The notes below the pieces were generated by a model that saw only the letters and a program-made list of their open reading frames with translations, was not told the DNA's origin and did not search any database. A program made the position numbers and the translations under genes. Shown here piece by piece: positions 50,170 through 58,906 of a DNA stretch of 64,000 nt (its first letter is position 1; every line of letters begins with the position of its first letter). The DNA lies in contig NZ_DS022280.1 in NCBI RefSeq assembly GCF_000153725.1, positions 48,958-112,957 on the forward strand, in the 5' to 3' direction. Source of the stretch: Salipiger bermudensis HTCC2601. GTDB taxonomy: Bacteria > Pseudomonadota > Alphaproteobacteria > Rhodobacterales > Rhodobacteraceae.

Positions 50170-50760
50170 ATGGCCGACTCAACCGGGACATCCCAGGACG
50201 CTGAGACGCCGAAAAAGAAGACACTGCTGCGCATATTTGCGCTGCTGTTGCTGTGCGTCGTGGCCCTCGCGGGCGGCTTCGTGGCGTCGGTCGGGCCGCA
50301 GGGCGCGATGGAGCTCGTGGGGCTGGCGGACGATCCCGAGGACGAGGCAGCCGCCTCTGGCGAGGATGCCGTCGAAGATCACGCGGCCGGGGACGGGCAC
50401 GGCGCAGCTCCCGCGACCCCGGCGGGGCTGCCGGGCGAGCATATCGTTGTGACGCCGTTCCAGGAGATCATCGTCAACATCACCGCGACCACCGCCACCG
50501 GGCGCCAGACCACGCGCTTTCTCAAGCTCAACCTGGCGCTGGCCTATGACAACAGGGTCTCAGGCGCCGAGAATATCGAGAGCCGCAAGCTCTTCCTGCG
50601 CGACAGCTTCCAGGAGTACCTTCGGCAGCTCAACGAGAACGACCTGCAGGGTTCGATCGGGCTGGTGCGGCTCAAGTCCGAACTTCTGCGCCGTGCCCGC
50701 GCCATCTCGGACAGCGACGCGCCACAGGAGTTCCTCATCGCGGACCTGATCGTACAATGA
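50170..50760 (+). CDS. fliL: Flagellar basal body-associated protein FliL
   Basis: A 196-residue stator-support protein with one membrane helix (LRIFALLLLCVVALAGGFVA). The conserved periplasmic part has FQEIIVNITATTATGRQTTR and FLRDSFQEYLRQLNENDLQG, then FLIADLIVQ. It is the typical FliL of this locus, co-transcribed with fliM (overlap of four bases). A second FliL-like gene is at 29022. Confidence 0.9.
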   Translation: MADSTGTSQDAETPKKKTLLRIFALLLLCVVALAGGFVASVGPQGAMELVGLADDPEDEAAASGEDAVEDHAAGDGHGAAPATPAGLPGEHIVVTPFQEIIVNITATTATGRQTTRFLKLNLALAYDNRVSGAENIESRKLFLRDSFQEYLRQLNENDLQGSIGLVRLKSELLRRARAISDSDAPQEFLIADLIVQ

Positions 50761-51698
50761 GCACCGCACGCACCCTCACCCCCGACACCCGCGCCGTCGA
50801 GGAGCTGATCGTCGAGCGCGCCAAGCTTTCCTACGCCCGGCTGCCGATGCTCGAAGTGGTGTTCGACCGCTTCTCGCTGTCTCTGGCGCAGACGCTGAAG
50901 AGCTATCTCGGCGCCATGGCCGAAGTCAGCCTCGGCGGCATCGACTATCTCAGCTGTCAGGATGCGCTCAAGGATCAGCCCGACCCCTCGCTGATCTCGG
51001 TCACCACGGCCGAGGAGTGGGGCGGCACCATCGCTGCGATCATGACGCCGGAGCTGCTGTTCGGCATCATCGAGATCACCTTCGGCGGGCGGACCGTCGC
51101 CACCGGCGAGAAGAAGACCCGCAACTTCACCAGCATCGAGAAGCGCATCGGTCAGAATTTCACCGAGACGGTACTGACCGAACTGTCGAACGCCTTCGCC
51201 AAGGTCACGCCGGTGAATTTCGACATCAGCCATCTCGAGACCAACCCCAAGGCGCTTCTTCTTGCACCGCCGACCAGCGCCTGCGTGCGCGCCCGGCTGA
51301 CAATCGACATCGAAGGTCGGATCGGCGAGATGGTCTTTGTTCTGCCCAACACCGCGTTCGAGAAGGTGAGCCACATCCTGTCGCAGCAATTCACCGGCGG
51401 ACAGCTCGGCGGTGACAGCGGCTGGCGGCTCAAGATGACCGACATGCTCGGAAGCACCAACGTGCCGATGTCGGCGGTGATGGGGCAGGCGGTGCTGCCG
51501 ATGCGCGACGTCTTGGCCTGGGCGCCCGGACAGGTGCTCGACCTTGGCATCCAGGTCGACGATCCGGTGACGCTGTGCTGTGCCGGCAAGGAGATTGCCC
51601 GCGCCGAGGTCGGCCACCGCAAGAATGGGCGGATCGCGCTGAAACTCTCCGAAAAGCTCTACGAAGAAAAGGACTCCCCCGATGACCTTCGTGATTGA
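50757..51698 (+). CDS. fliM: Flagellar motor switch protein FliM
   Basis: A 313-residue C-ring protein. The middle CheC-like domain includes SYARLPMLEVVFDRFSLSLA, LFGIIEITFGGRTVATGEKK, NFTSIEKRIGQNFTETVLTE; the C-terminal SpoA domain has LDLGIQVDDPVTLCCAGKEI. The usual N-terminal CheY-binding segment (LSQxEIDALL) is not evident. Between fliL and a small membrane protein gene, which it overlaps by 17 bases. Confidence 0.94.
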   Translation: MSTARTLTPDTRAVEELIVERAKLSYARLPMLEVVFDRFSLSLAQTLKSYLGAMAEVSLGGIDYLSCQDALKDQPDPSLISVTTAEEWGGTIAAIMTPELLFGIIEITFGGRTVATGEKKTRNFTSIEKRIGQNFTETVLTELSNAFAKVTPVNFDISHLETNPKALLLAPPTSACVRARLTIDIEGRIGEMVFVLPNTAFEKVSHILSQQFTGGQLGGDSGWRLKMTDMLGSTNVPMSAVMGQAVLPMRDVLAWAPGQVLDLGIQVDDPVTLCCAGKEIARAEVGHRKNGRIALKLSEKLYEEKDSPDDLRD

Positions 51699-52053
51699 TA
51701 TCGCAATTCTTGTGTTGCTTGTGGGTACCTTGACCTATGCTTGGGTGGTGGATCGGCGTGTTCGCAGCCTGATGCGGGTCCTGCGCGACATGGAGCCGAT
51801 GATCGGCAATTTTTCCGAGGCCGTGGATCGGAGCGAAAGCACCGTGTCGGTGCTGCGCTCGCTGGGCCAGCAGGCCGAGCCCAAGCCGCGGCCCCAGCGC
51901 GAGCGTGAGCGTGAGCCGGAGATGACGCGCGCCGAGCCGTCCTTCCGCACCTCCCGCGAGCGCCCGACGCGCCCTGCCGGCGCCACCAAGGCCTCGGGCA
52001 AGTCCGAACTGGTGCGCGGCTTCTTCGAAACCGTCCGGCAGCGCGAGGCCTGA
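51682..52053 (+). CDS. Small membrane protein of the fliL-fliM operon (DUF6468-like)
   Basis: A 123-residue protein with an N-terminal membrane helix (FVIDIAILVLLVGTLTYAWV) and a charged tail rich in Arg, Glu and Pro; the segment VRSLMRVLRDMEPMIGNFSE is amphipathic. Proteins of this layout follow fliM in many alphaproteobacterial clusters. Biochemical role unknown. It overlaps fliM by 17 bases and is followed six bases later by the MotE-like gene. Confidence 0.75.
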   Translation: MTFVIDIAILVLLVGTLTYAWVVDRRVRSLMRVLRDMEPMIGNFSEAVDRSESTVSVLRSLGQQAEPKPRPQREREREPEMTRAEPSFRTSRERPTRPAGATKASGKSELVRGFFETVRQREA

Positions 52054-52059
52054 TCCCGA

Positions 52060-52677
52060 ATGCGTCCGATCACCTTCGTTCTCGCCGGCCTCGCCCTTGC
52101 GGTCGTGGCCAAGATCGGCGTCACGCTGATGGATGAGCCCGGCTTTTCCAGCGCCGGCGCCGACGACAACACGCCCTTCGTGAGCGCCGCCTCCGCTGCC
52201 GCCACCGATGCCGACAGCCCGGCGGCGACGCCCGAGCCGAAGGTCTGCGAGGCGCCGGAAGAGCTGCTCGCCTCGATCCAGCAGGAGCGCGAACTGCTCG
52301 AAGCACAGAAAGAGCAGCACGCCAAGCGCGAGGCAGAGCTCGATCTGACCGCGGAAACGCTCGAGGTCGAGCAGCAGCGGCTCGCGGACCTCAAGACCGA
52401 GCTCGAGGCGCTGCTCGACAAGGTGAAGGCGGCGCATACGTCGGATGTCGACCGGCTCGTGGCGCTCTATCGCAACATGAAGCCCAAGGACGCCGCGGCG
52501 ATCATGAACGATCTCGACATCGAGGTCTCGGTCATGGTGCTCGGCACGATGAACGAGCGTGACGCCGCCCCGATCATGGCGGCCCTGACGCCGGTGCGGG
52601 CGCGGGCGATCTCGCAGATCATCCTCGAGCGCTCCAAGCTGCCGGGCGACCAGCGTCTCGACGACATCAAGCTCTGA
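52060..52677 (+). CDS. MotE-like flagellar motor protein
   Basis: A 205-residue periplasmic protein with an N-terminal anchor (ITFVLAGLALAVVAKIGVTL), a long coiled coil (EELLASIQQERELLEAQKEQ and following), and a C-terminal MgtE-N-like domain (LVALYRNMKPKDAAAIMNDL and PIMAALTPVRARAISQIILE). It matches MotE, which in Sinorhizobium acts as the periplasmic chaperone of MotC; a motC is not in this window, so it could serve another motor part. Last gene of the fliL operon. Confidence 0.82.
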   Translation: MRPITFVLAGLALAVVAKIGVTLMDEPGFSSAGADDNTPFVSAASAAATDADSPAATPEPKVCEAPEELLASIQQERELLEAQKEQHAKREAELDLTAETLEVEQQRLADLKTELEALLDKVKAAHTSDVDRLVALYRNMKPKDAAAIMNDLDIEVSVMVLGTMNERDAAPIMAALTPVRARAISQIILERSKLPGDQRLDDIKL

Positions 52678-52716
52678 GCTCTTCGGGATGCGGTTCGGAG
52701 CCGCGTCCCGCGAGCG

Positions 52717-53139
52717 TCAGGCCTCGATGCCGCGTGCGGAGAGGATGCGCTCGGCGCTGTCGTTCCAGACATCCATCTTTACGATCTTGCCGTTCTCGAC
52801 CACGAAGCGATCGACATACCGGTTGCCCTCGAACGCCGTGCCATCATGCCATTCGCCGTAGAGGTAGCCGGTGGAATAGACCACCGTGCCCTCGGCGCCC
52901 CGAGCCACGTCGAACTGACGCATGTCCTTCTTCACCCAGGCGTAGCGCATGGCGTTGAACCCGGCCGGGCCCGAGGGGTGATGATAGACCCGCCCGCCGG
53001 TAAAGGTGATGACCACGTCGTCCGCCATGTAGGTCGCGGCGCGCTCGGGGTCGGGCACCATCGAGGCCTCGAGATAGTCGTGCACGATACGCGCTTCGGG
53101 GCCGAGGGTTTCGGGATCGATGGACAGGGTCGTGGACAT
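52717..53139 (-). CDS. SnoaL/NTF2-like ketosteroid-isomerase-fold protein
   Basis: A 140-residue protein of the NTF2-like fold: EARIVHDYLEASMVPDPERA, then YMADDVVITFTGGRVYHHPS and FEGNRYVDRFVVENGKIVKM. The fold serves many small-molecule reactions, so function is unclear. ATG 53139 is chosen since GAGGAG precedes it and the domain begins there. Divergent from the amidohydrolase, next to the catabolic cluster. Confidence 0.82.
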   Translation of the reverse strand: MSTTLSIDPETLGPEARIVHDYLEASMVPDPERAATYMADDVVITFTGGRVYHHPSGPAGFNAMRYAWVKKDMRQFDVARGAEGTVVYSTGYLYGEWHDGTAFEGNRYVDRFVVENGKIVKMDVWNDSAERILSARGIEA

Positions 53140-53401
53140 GGGGGCTCCTCGGCGAGTGCGGCAGGTGTGTTGTCCCGCCCGTGCTAGACCTTCGGGGCGC
53201 GATTTCCTACAGCAATTGCAAGGACTGCCGGCAAGGCGGGCGATGCGTCTCCGGTTCGGTGCAAATCTGCGCGATGTCCCGGCAGGGGTTTTGACAGGCT
53301 CCACGCGGCAGCCACGTAATCCGGCGGGACACCAGCCGACGCAGATGAGGTCAGACAATGCGGCAACTTACATGGACCACGGTGGCAGGGGCAGTGCCGC
53401 G

Positions 53402-54625
53402 ATGAGCCTCGATCTGGTGATCCGCAGCGCGCGGCTCGAAGACGGCGCTGCGCCGGTCGACCTGGGCGTGAAGGACGGGCGCATTGCCGAGATCGCGCCC
53501 ACCATCGCCAGCGATGCGCCCGAACGCGACGCGGCCGGCGGGTTGCTGATCCGGGGCTTTGCCGACAGTCACCTGCATCTCGACAAGGCCTGCATCCTCG
53601 AGCGGGCGCAGAACCGCTCGGGCGACCTCCGGGGCGCGCTCGAGGCGGTGACCACCGCCAAGCGCGACTTCACCACCGAGGATGTCTATGCCCGAGGCGC
53701 GCAGGTGCTCGACAAGGCCATCGGACAGGGCACCACCCTGATCCGCACGCAGGTCGAGATCGATCCGGTGATCGGTCTGGCCGGGTTCGAGGCCGTGCGA
53801 CGGCTCAAGGCCGATTACGCCTGGGCGCTGGACCTGCAGATCTGCGTGTTCCCTCAGGAAGGCCTGCTGAACTACCCCGGCACCGAAGAGCTGCTGCGCG
53901 CGGCGCTGGAGCAGGGCGCTGACCTGCTCGGCGGTTGCCCCTATACCGACAGCGACCCGGAGGGCCAGATTGCGCGGATCTTCGGCATGGCGCGGGCGTT
54001 CGACGTTGATCTCGATTTTCATCTCGACTTCGACCTCGACACGAGCTGGCGACACCTCGACGAGGTCGCGCGCCAGACCATTGCCCACGACATGCAGGGC
54101 CGCGTCGCCATCGGGCACGTCACCAAGCTTTCGATGCTGCCGCCGGAGCGGCTTGCCGAAAGCGTAGCCCTGCTGCGCGATGCCGGCATTGCGCTGACCG
54201 TGCTGCCGGCGACCGACCTGTTCATCACCGGGCGCGACCATGACCACGCGGTGCCGCGCGGTGTCGCCCCGGCGCATGTCTTTCACGCGGCGGGGGTGCG
54301 CTGCACCGTGGCGACGAACAACGTGCTGAATCCCTTCACGCCCTATGGCGACTGCTCGCTGCCGCGCATGGCCAACCTCTTCGCCAATGTCACCCAGCTT
54401 GGCCGCCCCGAAGACCTCGCCGCCTGCTTCGCGATGATCAGCGAGGATCCGTTTCGCCTCCTGGGCCACGACAGCCGGATCGTGGTCGGAGGGCCTGCGG
54501 ATCTTGTCCTGCTGCCCGCTCCCAGCCGTGCCGCAACCGTCTCCGAGATCGGCCGCCCGCTCTGGGGCATGAAGGCGGGGCGGATGACCTTCGAGGCGCC
54601 GGCGCCGCGTCTCTTCAGGCCCTGA
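53402..54625 (+). CDS. Amidohydrolase, cytosine deaminase/AtzC type, with altered active site
   Basis: A 407-residue metal-dependent hydrolase. The amidohydrolase pattern is clear: GFADSHLHLDKACIL (HxH metal site near residue 58), FHLDFDLDTSWRHLDE, GHVTKLSML, then TNNVLNPFTPYGDCS. Compared with cytosine deaminase the Glu of HxDE is Phe, and the Asp of the TDN motif is Asn. The chemistry may therefore differ. Start is uncertain; ATG 53402 lies at the domain start, and further in-frame ATGs lie upstream at 53372 and 53346. First gene of the plus-strand catabolic run. Confidence 0.78.
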   Translation: MSLDLVIRSARLEDGAAPVDLGVKDGRIAEIAPTIASDAPERDAAGGLLIRGFADSHLHLDKACILERAQNRSGDLRGALEAVTTAKRDFTTEDVYARGAQVLDKAIGQGTTLIRTQVEIDPVIGLAGFEAVRRLKADYAWALDLQICVFPQEGLLNYPGTEELLRAALEQGADLLGGCPYTDSDPEGQIARIFGMARAFDVDLDFHLDFDLDTSWRHLDEVARQTIAHDMQGRVAIGHVTKLSMLPPERLAESVALLRDAGIALTVLPATDLFITGRDHDHAVPRGVAPAHVFHAAGVRCTVATNNVLNPFTPYGDCSLPRMANLFANVTQLGRPEDLAACFAMISEDPFRLLGHDSRIVVGGPADLVLLPAPSRAATVSEIGRPLWGMKAGRMTFEAPAPRLFRP

Positions 54626-54733
54626 AGACTATTCGATAGGTCAATTTTCCACCCCGGCATTATCATAGCTGGATATATTCCCGGCTCGCCGCGTCTGCCT
54701 TAGGCTCTGTCTCGCAACACGAGAGGAACCACG

Positions 54734-55936
54734 ATGGGCGCGCTTGACGGAATCCGAGTACTGAGCTTCAACCACTTCCTGTCCGGCCCTGCCGCGGCGC
54801 AGCATCTGGGCGATATCGGCGCAGACGTGATCACCGTCGAGCCGCTGGGCGGCGCGTTCCAGCGCAACTGGGCGGTGGCCAACCGCTTCGTCGACGACAC
54901 CTCGGTCAACCACATCACCACCGGGCGCAACAAGCGCTCGATCGCGGTCGACCTGAAGTCGCCCGAGGGCATCGCCACGGTGAAGCGCCTGATCGAGACC
55001 GCAGACGTGGTGATGGAGAACTTCCGCCCCGGCACGCTCGACAAGCTGGGCCTATCGGAGGCCGAGATGCGCAAGGTGAACCCACGCATCATCTACGCCA
55101 CCACCACTGGGTACGGCGTCGACGGCCCCTATGCCAAGCGCCCGGGGCAGGACGTTCTGCTGCAGGCGATGACCGGCCTTGCCGCCCATACCGGCAGTAT
55201 GGAGAGCGGCCCGGTCGCCGTGGGCTCGGTGCCGATCGACCATCATGCCGCGGCGCTCACCGTGGCTGGCATCATTGCTGCGCTGTTCGAGCGCGAGCGC
55301 ACCGGCAAAGCCCGCCGGGTCGACGTCAACATGCTGCAGGCGGCGATGGACCTGCAGGGCGAGTCGATCACCGCGTGGATGAACGGAGCGGACCGCGCCG
55401 GCCCGCGGGGCGAGGATGGCATGGCCAACTGGTTCAGCCCGGCCCCCTACGGCATCTACGCCGCCAAGGATGGCCACGTGATGATCTCGATGTCGACGCC
55501 GCCGCAGCTGGCGGGCGCGCTGGAGCTGCCGGCGCTGGCCGAGCTCTCGGCCGACGAGGGCTTCTCCAAGCGCGGCGAGATCTCGCGAATGGTGGCCGAG
55601 GGCATGGCCCGGCTCAGCCTTGACGAGGCGGTCGCCAAGCTCACCGAGGCCGGCGTCTGGCACGAGGTCGTGCAGGACTACGACGGGCTCAAGAGCAACC
55701 CGCAGGTCGACCACCTTGCGGCCTTCACCGAAACCCCGAGCGCTGGCGGCACGCCGCTGGTCATGCTCTCGCACCCGGTCCGCTACGACGGCGAGACCCC
55801 TCCGGTGCGTCTCGCGCCGCCGGCGCTTGGCGGCCAGAGCCGCGAGGTGCTGGCCGAGGCGGGCCTCTCGGCGGACGAGATCGACCGGCTGATCGCCGAG
55901 GGCGTGATCGTGCAATCGGACAAGATGCGCGGCTGA
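54734..55936 (+). CDS. Class III CoA-transferase (CaiB/BaiF family)
   Basis: A 400-residue enzyme that moves CoA between carboxylates. Key stretches: LSFNHFLSGPAAAQHLGDIG, ADVVMENFRPGTLDKLGLSE, ATTTGYGVDGPYAKRPGQD, and VPIDHHAAALTVAGI, in which the Asp is the probable nucleophile. It should activate the substrate as a CoA thioester for the following acyl-CoA dehydrogenase. 33 bases separate it from the next gene. Donor and acceptor are unknown. Confidence 0.92.
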   Translation: MGALDGIRVLSFNHFLSGPAAAQHLGDIGADVITVEPLGGAFQRNWAVANRFVDDTSVNHITTGRNKRSIAVDLKSPEGIATVKRLIETADVVMENFRPGTLDKLGLSEAEMRKVNPRIIYATTTGYGVDGPYAKRPGQDVLLQAMTGLAAHTGSMESGPVAVGSVPIDHHAAALTVAGIIAALFERERTGKARRVDVNMLQAAMDLQGESITAWMNGADRAGPRGEDGMANWFSPAPYGIYAAKDGHVMISMSTPPQLAGALELPALAELSADEGFSKRGEISRMVAEGMARLSLDEAVAKLTEAGVWHEVVQDYDGLKSNPQVDHLAAFTETPSAGGTPLVMLSHPVRYDGETPPVRLAPPALGGQSREVLAEAGLSADEIDRLIAEGVIVQSDKMRG

Positions 55937-55969
55937 GCCCGCGCCAAGAGACCAACAGGAGCAGACAAG

Positions 55970-57130
55970 ATGGATTTCACGATCTCCGAAGAGATGAAGA
56001 TGGTCACCGACGCGGTCGGCCGCTTCGTACGCGAGAAGGTGCAACCGCTCGAGCAGGAAACCGAAGAGGCCGCCAAGATCCCGCCCGAGAAGCTGGCGGC
56101 GGTGAAAGCCGAGGCGCAGGAGTTGGGCTTTTACGCCATGAACATGTCCGAAGAGGTCGGCGGTGCCGGTCTCGGCGTACTCGACATGTGCCTCGTCGAG
56201 GAGCAGCTCGGCCAGACCTCGGACGCGCTGATCCGGCGTGTCTTCGGGCAGGTCTACCCGATGCTCGAACAGTTCGAGGGCGAGCTGCGCGACAAGTATC
56301 TCTACCCCACCGTCAAGGGCGACAAGATCTGCGCCATGGCGATCACCGAGCCAGGCGCCGGTTCGGACGCGGCTGCGATCAAGACCAACGCCTATCTCGA
56401 TGGCGATGAGTGGGTGCTGAACGGCACCAAGCACTTCATCTCGGATGGCGACATCGCAGATTACGTCATCGTCATGGCGCTGACCGACCCCGAGAAGGGC
56501 GCCCGTGGCGGCATCAGCCTGCTGATCGTCGACAAGGGCATGCCCGGCTTCACCGTTGCCCGCAACCAGGCGATGATGGGCCACCGCGGCTACGGTCATG
56601 CGGAGCTGAACTTCGACGACGTGCGCATCCCCAAGGGCAACGTGCTGGGCGAGGTCGGCAACGGCTTCAAGGTGATGATGGCCAATGTGGGCGGCATCCG
56701 TCTCGGCCATATCGGCGCCCGCGCCGTGGGCATGGCGAGCCGCGTGCTCGACATGATGCGCGAGCACGCCGCCACGCGGAAGCAGTTCGGCCAACCGATC
56801 GGCGACTTCCAGATGGTGCAGCAGATGATCGCAGACAGCGCGATGGAGATCTTCGCCACCCGGATGATGGTGCTCAACACCGCTTGGGAGGTCGATGCGG
56901 GGCTCGATCCGCGCGACAAGGTGTCGATGGTCAAGGTGCAGGCCTCGGAGATGCTGGGCCGGGTCGCCGACCGCGGCATCCAGGTCTTCGGCGGCTACGG
57001 CTTCACCAAGGAGCTGCCGCTCGAGCGCATCTACCGCGATGCCCGCGTCACCCGTATCTACGACGGCACCTCCGAGGTGCACCGCATGCTGATCGCCCGC
57101 TCGGTGATCAAGCGCGGCCTGACCCTCTGA
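55970..57130 (+). CDS. Acyl-CoA dehydrogenase
   Basis: A 386-residue FAD enzyme that makes an enoyl-CoA. Motifs: AITEPGAGSDAAAIKT and DGDEWVLNGTKHFISDGDI for FAD and substrate binding, RKQFGQPIGDFQMVQQMIAD, and the C-terminal signature RVTRIYDGTSEVHRMLIAR. Short- and medium-chain enzymes carry the catalytic Glu in YEGT; here it is Asp (YDGT), a variant seen in some subfamilies. It lies between the CoA-transferase and MaoC genes, so it likely acts on the CoA ester formed. Confidence 0.93.
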   Translation: MDFTISEEMKMVTDAVGRFVREKVQPLEQETEEAAKIPPEKLAAVKAEAQELGFYAMNMSEEVGGAGLGVLDMCLVEEQLGQTSDALIRRVFGQVYPMLEQFEGELRDKYLYPTVKGDKICAMAITEPGAGSDAAAIKTNAYLDGDEWVLNGTKHFISDGDIADYVIVMALTDPEKGARGGISLLIVDKGMPGFTVARNQAMMGHRGYGHAELNFDDVRIPKGNVLGEVGNGFKVMMANVGGIRLGHIGARAVGMASRVLDMMREHAATRKQFGQPIGDFQMVQQMIADSAMEIFATRMMVLNTAWEVDAGLDPRDKVSMVKVQASEMLGRVADRGIQVFGGYGFTKELPLERIYRDARVTRIYDGTSEVHRMLIARSVIKRGLTL

Positions 57131-57147
57131 GCCAAGGAGCCTTCCGC

Positions 57148-57543
57148 ATGACCGATCTTCCCGCCAAGGGCGACGCCATCACCTTCCGCAAGACCATGAC
57201 CGTGGCCGAGCAGGGCTTCTTCACCGGCATCACCGGCAACATGACCAAGACCCATGTCGACCGCGCCCATGCCAAGGACGCGGGTCTGGCCGACATGTCG
57301 GTCTTCGAGCTTGCCGCCGCCGGCCTGCTGACCACCGCGCTTGGTCGCCTCGCCGGCCCGGCGTGGCGCATCGGCGACTTCTCGGTCGCCTTCGGCCGCG
57401 CGATCCCGGTCGGCAGCTCGATCGCCGCCACTGCGACCGTCACCGAGGCGTCGTCCGAGGCCATCGTCTGCGATCTGAGCATCGCGGTCGAGGGTGACGA
57501 GGCGATCACCGGCACCGCGCGCATGGTGCCGCTGGGGGCCTGA
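57148..57543 (+). CDS. MaoC-like hotdog protein lacking the catalytic Asp
   Basis: A 131-residue single-hotdog MaoC-type domain. In active hydratases the motif GDxNPxHxD supplies Asp and His; here it reads ITGNMTKTHVDRAHAKDAGL, so Asp is Asn while His is kept. It is followed two bases later by a second MaoC-fold gene with an intact motif, suggesting a heteromeric hydratase with one structural subunit, as in ChsH1-ChsH2. ATG 57148 is preceded by AAGGAGC. Confidence 0.82.
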   Translation: MTDLPAKGDAITFRKTMTVAEQGFFTGITGNMTKTHVDRAHAKDAGLADMSVFELAAAGLLTTALGRLAGPAWRIGDFSVAFGRAIPVGSSIAATATVTEASSEAIVCDLSIAVEGDEAITGTARMVPLGA

Positions 57544-57545
57544 GC

Positions 57546-57980
57546 ATGTATGACATCCGCAATATCGACGAGCTGGAGGTCGGCGACCGCGTCTCCGTCT
57601 CGAAGACCATCACCGAGGCCGATGGCGCGATGTATATCGCCGCCACCGGCGATTTCGGCCCGGTGCACGTGGACGAGGGTTATGCCTCGACCACCCGCTT
57701 CGGCGAGCGCCTCGCCCCGGGAATCCTTGTCGCCGGTATCTGCACCTCGGTGCTGACCGCCGAGCTGGTGGGCACCGTGGGCGTGTCGATCCGCGACAGC
57801 TTTTGGTTCACCGGCGCCGTGCGCTACGGCGACACCATCACCTTCGACATCTGGATCTCGTCCAAGGACGAGGAGAACCGCACCGTCGACTGGCAGGCCT
57901 CGGCCAAGAACGAGGAGGGCGTCGAAGTGCTGAAAGCCGACGCCACGCTGAAATTCCCGAGAAAGAGAGTCACCGCATGA
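57546..57980 (+). CDS. MaoC-family enoyl-CoA hydratase
   Basis: A 144-residue hotdog hydratase with the active motif ATGDFGPVHVDEGYASTTRF and the downstream LAPGILVAGICTSVLTAEL. It should hydrate the enoyl-CoA produced by the acyl-CoA dehydrogenase. It overlaps the next gene by four bases (ATGA) and lies two bases after its inactive-looking partner. Confidence 0.9.
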   Translation: MYDIRNIDELEVGDRVSVSKTITEADGAMYIAATGDFGPVHVDEGYASTTRFGERLAPGILVAGICTSVLTAELVGTVGVSIRDSFWFTGAVRYGDTITFDIWISSKDEENRTVDWQASAKNEEGVEVLKADATLKFPRKRVTA

Positions 57981-58906
57981 CCATCACCGCCAAGGATCTT
58001 CGCGGCATCACCGTCGCCACCGTACTGCCCTTCGACGAGCAGGGCGCCATCGACTGGGACGGCTATGCCGCCGTGCTTGACCACTGCGCCAAGCCCGAGA
58101 CCACCGACTGCGTCTTCGTCAACGGCCACGCAGGCGAAGCCACCGCGCTTACCGATGATGAAAAGCTCGAGGTAATCAAGCGCACCCGCGCCCAGATCTC
58201 CAAGGACCAGCCGCTGCTGGTGGGCGTGGTGCCGACCGGCATCCCCGACGCACTGCGTCAGGCCGAGGCGGTGCGCGAGGCCGGGGCCGACGTGGCGGTG
58301 ATCTTCCCGCCCGAGGCGCTTGGCGGCGGCAACGCCAACACCACTGCCGCGGTGAAGATGTACGAGCTTCTGGCGCGCGAGCTCCAGATGCCGCTGTCGC
58401 ATTTCCAGTTCCCGATCGCCTCCGGCTTCGGCCTCGCCACCCCGGTGCTGGCCGAGATCGCCAAGATCCCCGAGGTGGTGGCGATCAAGGAAGGCTCGGC
58501 CACGCTTCTTGCCTATGACGAGAACCGCCGCGCGGTTCAGGCCGCCGACGACAACACCGCCATCCTGCCGTCGAACTTCCACTGGTTCTTCGCGCAGGTC
58601 GCGCTTGGTGGCGACGGCATCCTGTCGGGCCTCGCGAGCCTCGTGCCCGGCCTGCTGGCCGACCTGTGGAACGCCTCGGAAGAGATGGACCTCGCCAAGA
58701 TGCGCGCCGCCAACGACCGGCTCTACCCGGTGGTTCGGGCGATCTATGGACCGACCCCGGTGATCGACATGCACACCCGCATGAAGGACGGGCTCGAGAT
58801 CATGGGCGTGATCAAGAACGCCGCCCCGCGCCTGCCGCTGCTGCCGCAGTCCGACGAGGTCCGCGAGGGCGTGCGCAAGGCGCTGATCGCGGCCGAGGTG
58901 CTGTGA
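57977..58906 (+). CDS. Dihydrodipicolinate synthase-superfamily aldolase A
   Basis: A 309-residue class I aldolase of the DapA fold. The Schiff-base Lys is in EVVAIKEGSATLL near residue 165. The GTTGE motif of DapA reads VNGHAGEATAL, and its catalytic Tyr motif reads SHFQFPIASG, so the substrate is not aspartate semialdehyde. The next gene is a paralogue with the same NGHAGE motif. A carbon-carbon lyase step in the pathway is likely. The ATG overlaps the MaoC stop. Confidence 0.85.
   Translation: MTITAKDLRGITVATVLPFDEQGAIDWDGYAAVLDHCAKPETTDCVFVNGHAGEATALTDDEKLEVIKRTRAQISKDQPLLVGVVPTGIPDALRQAEAVREAGADVAVIFPPEALGGGNANTTAAVKMYELLARELQMPLSHFQFPIASGFGLATPVLAEIAKIPEVVAIKEGSATLLAYDENRRAVQAADDNTAILPSNFHWFFAQVALGGDGILSGLASLVPGLLADLWNASEEMDLAKMRAANDRLYPVVRAIYGPTPVIDMHTRMKDGLEIMGVIKNAAPRLPLLPQSDEVREGVRKALIAAEVL

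Noticed and set aside
55052-57082. 676-codon minus-strand frame over the CoA-transferase and acyl-CoA dehydrogenase
   Set aside because: Antisense to two enzymes with clear motifs; composition typical of GC-driven shadow frames.
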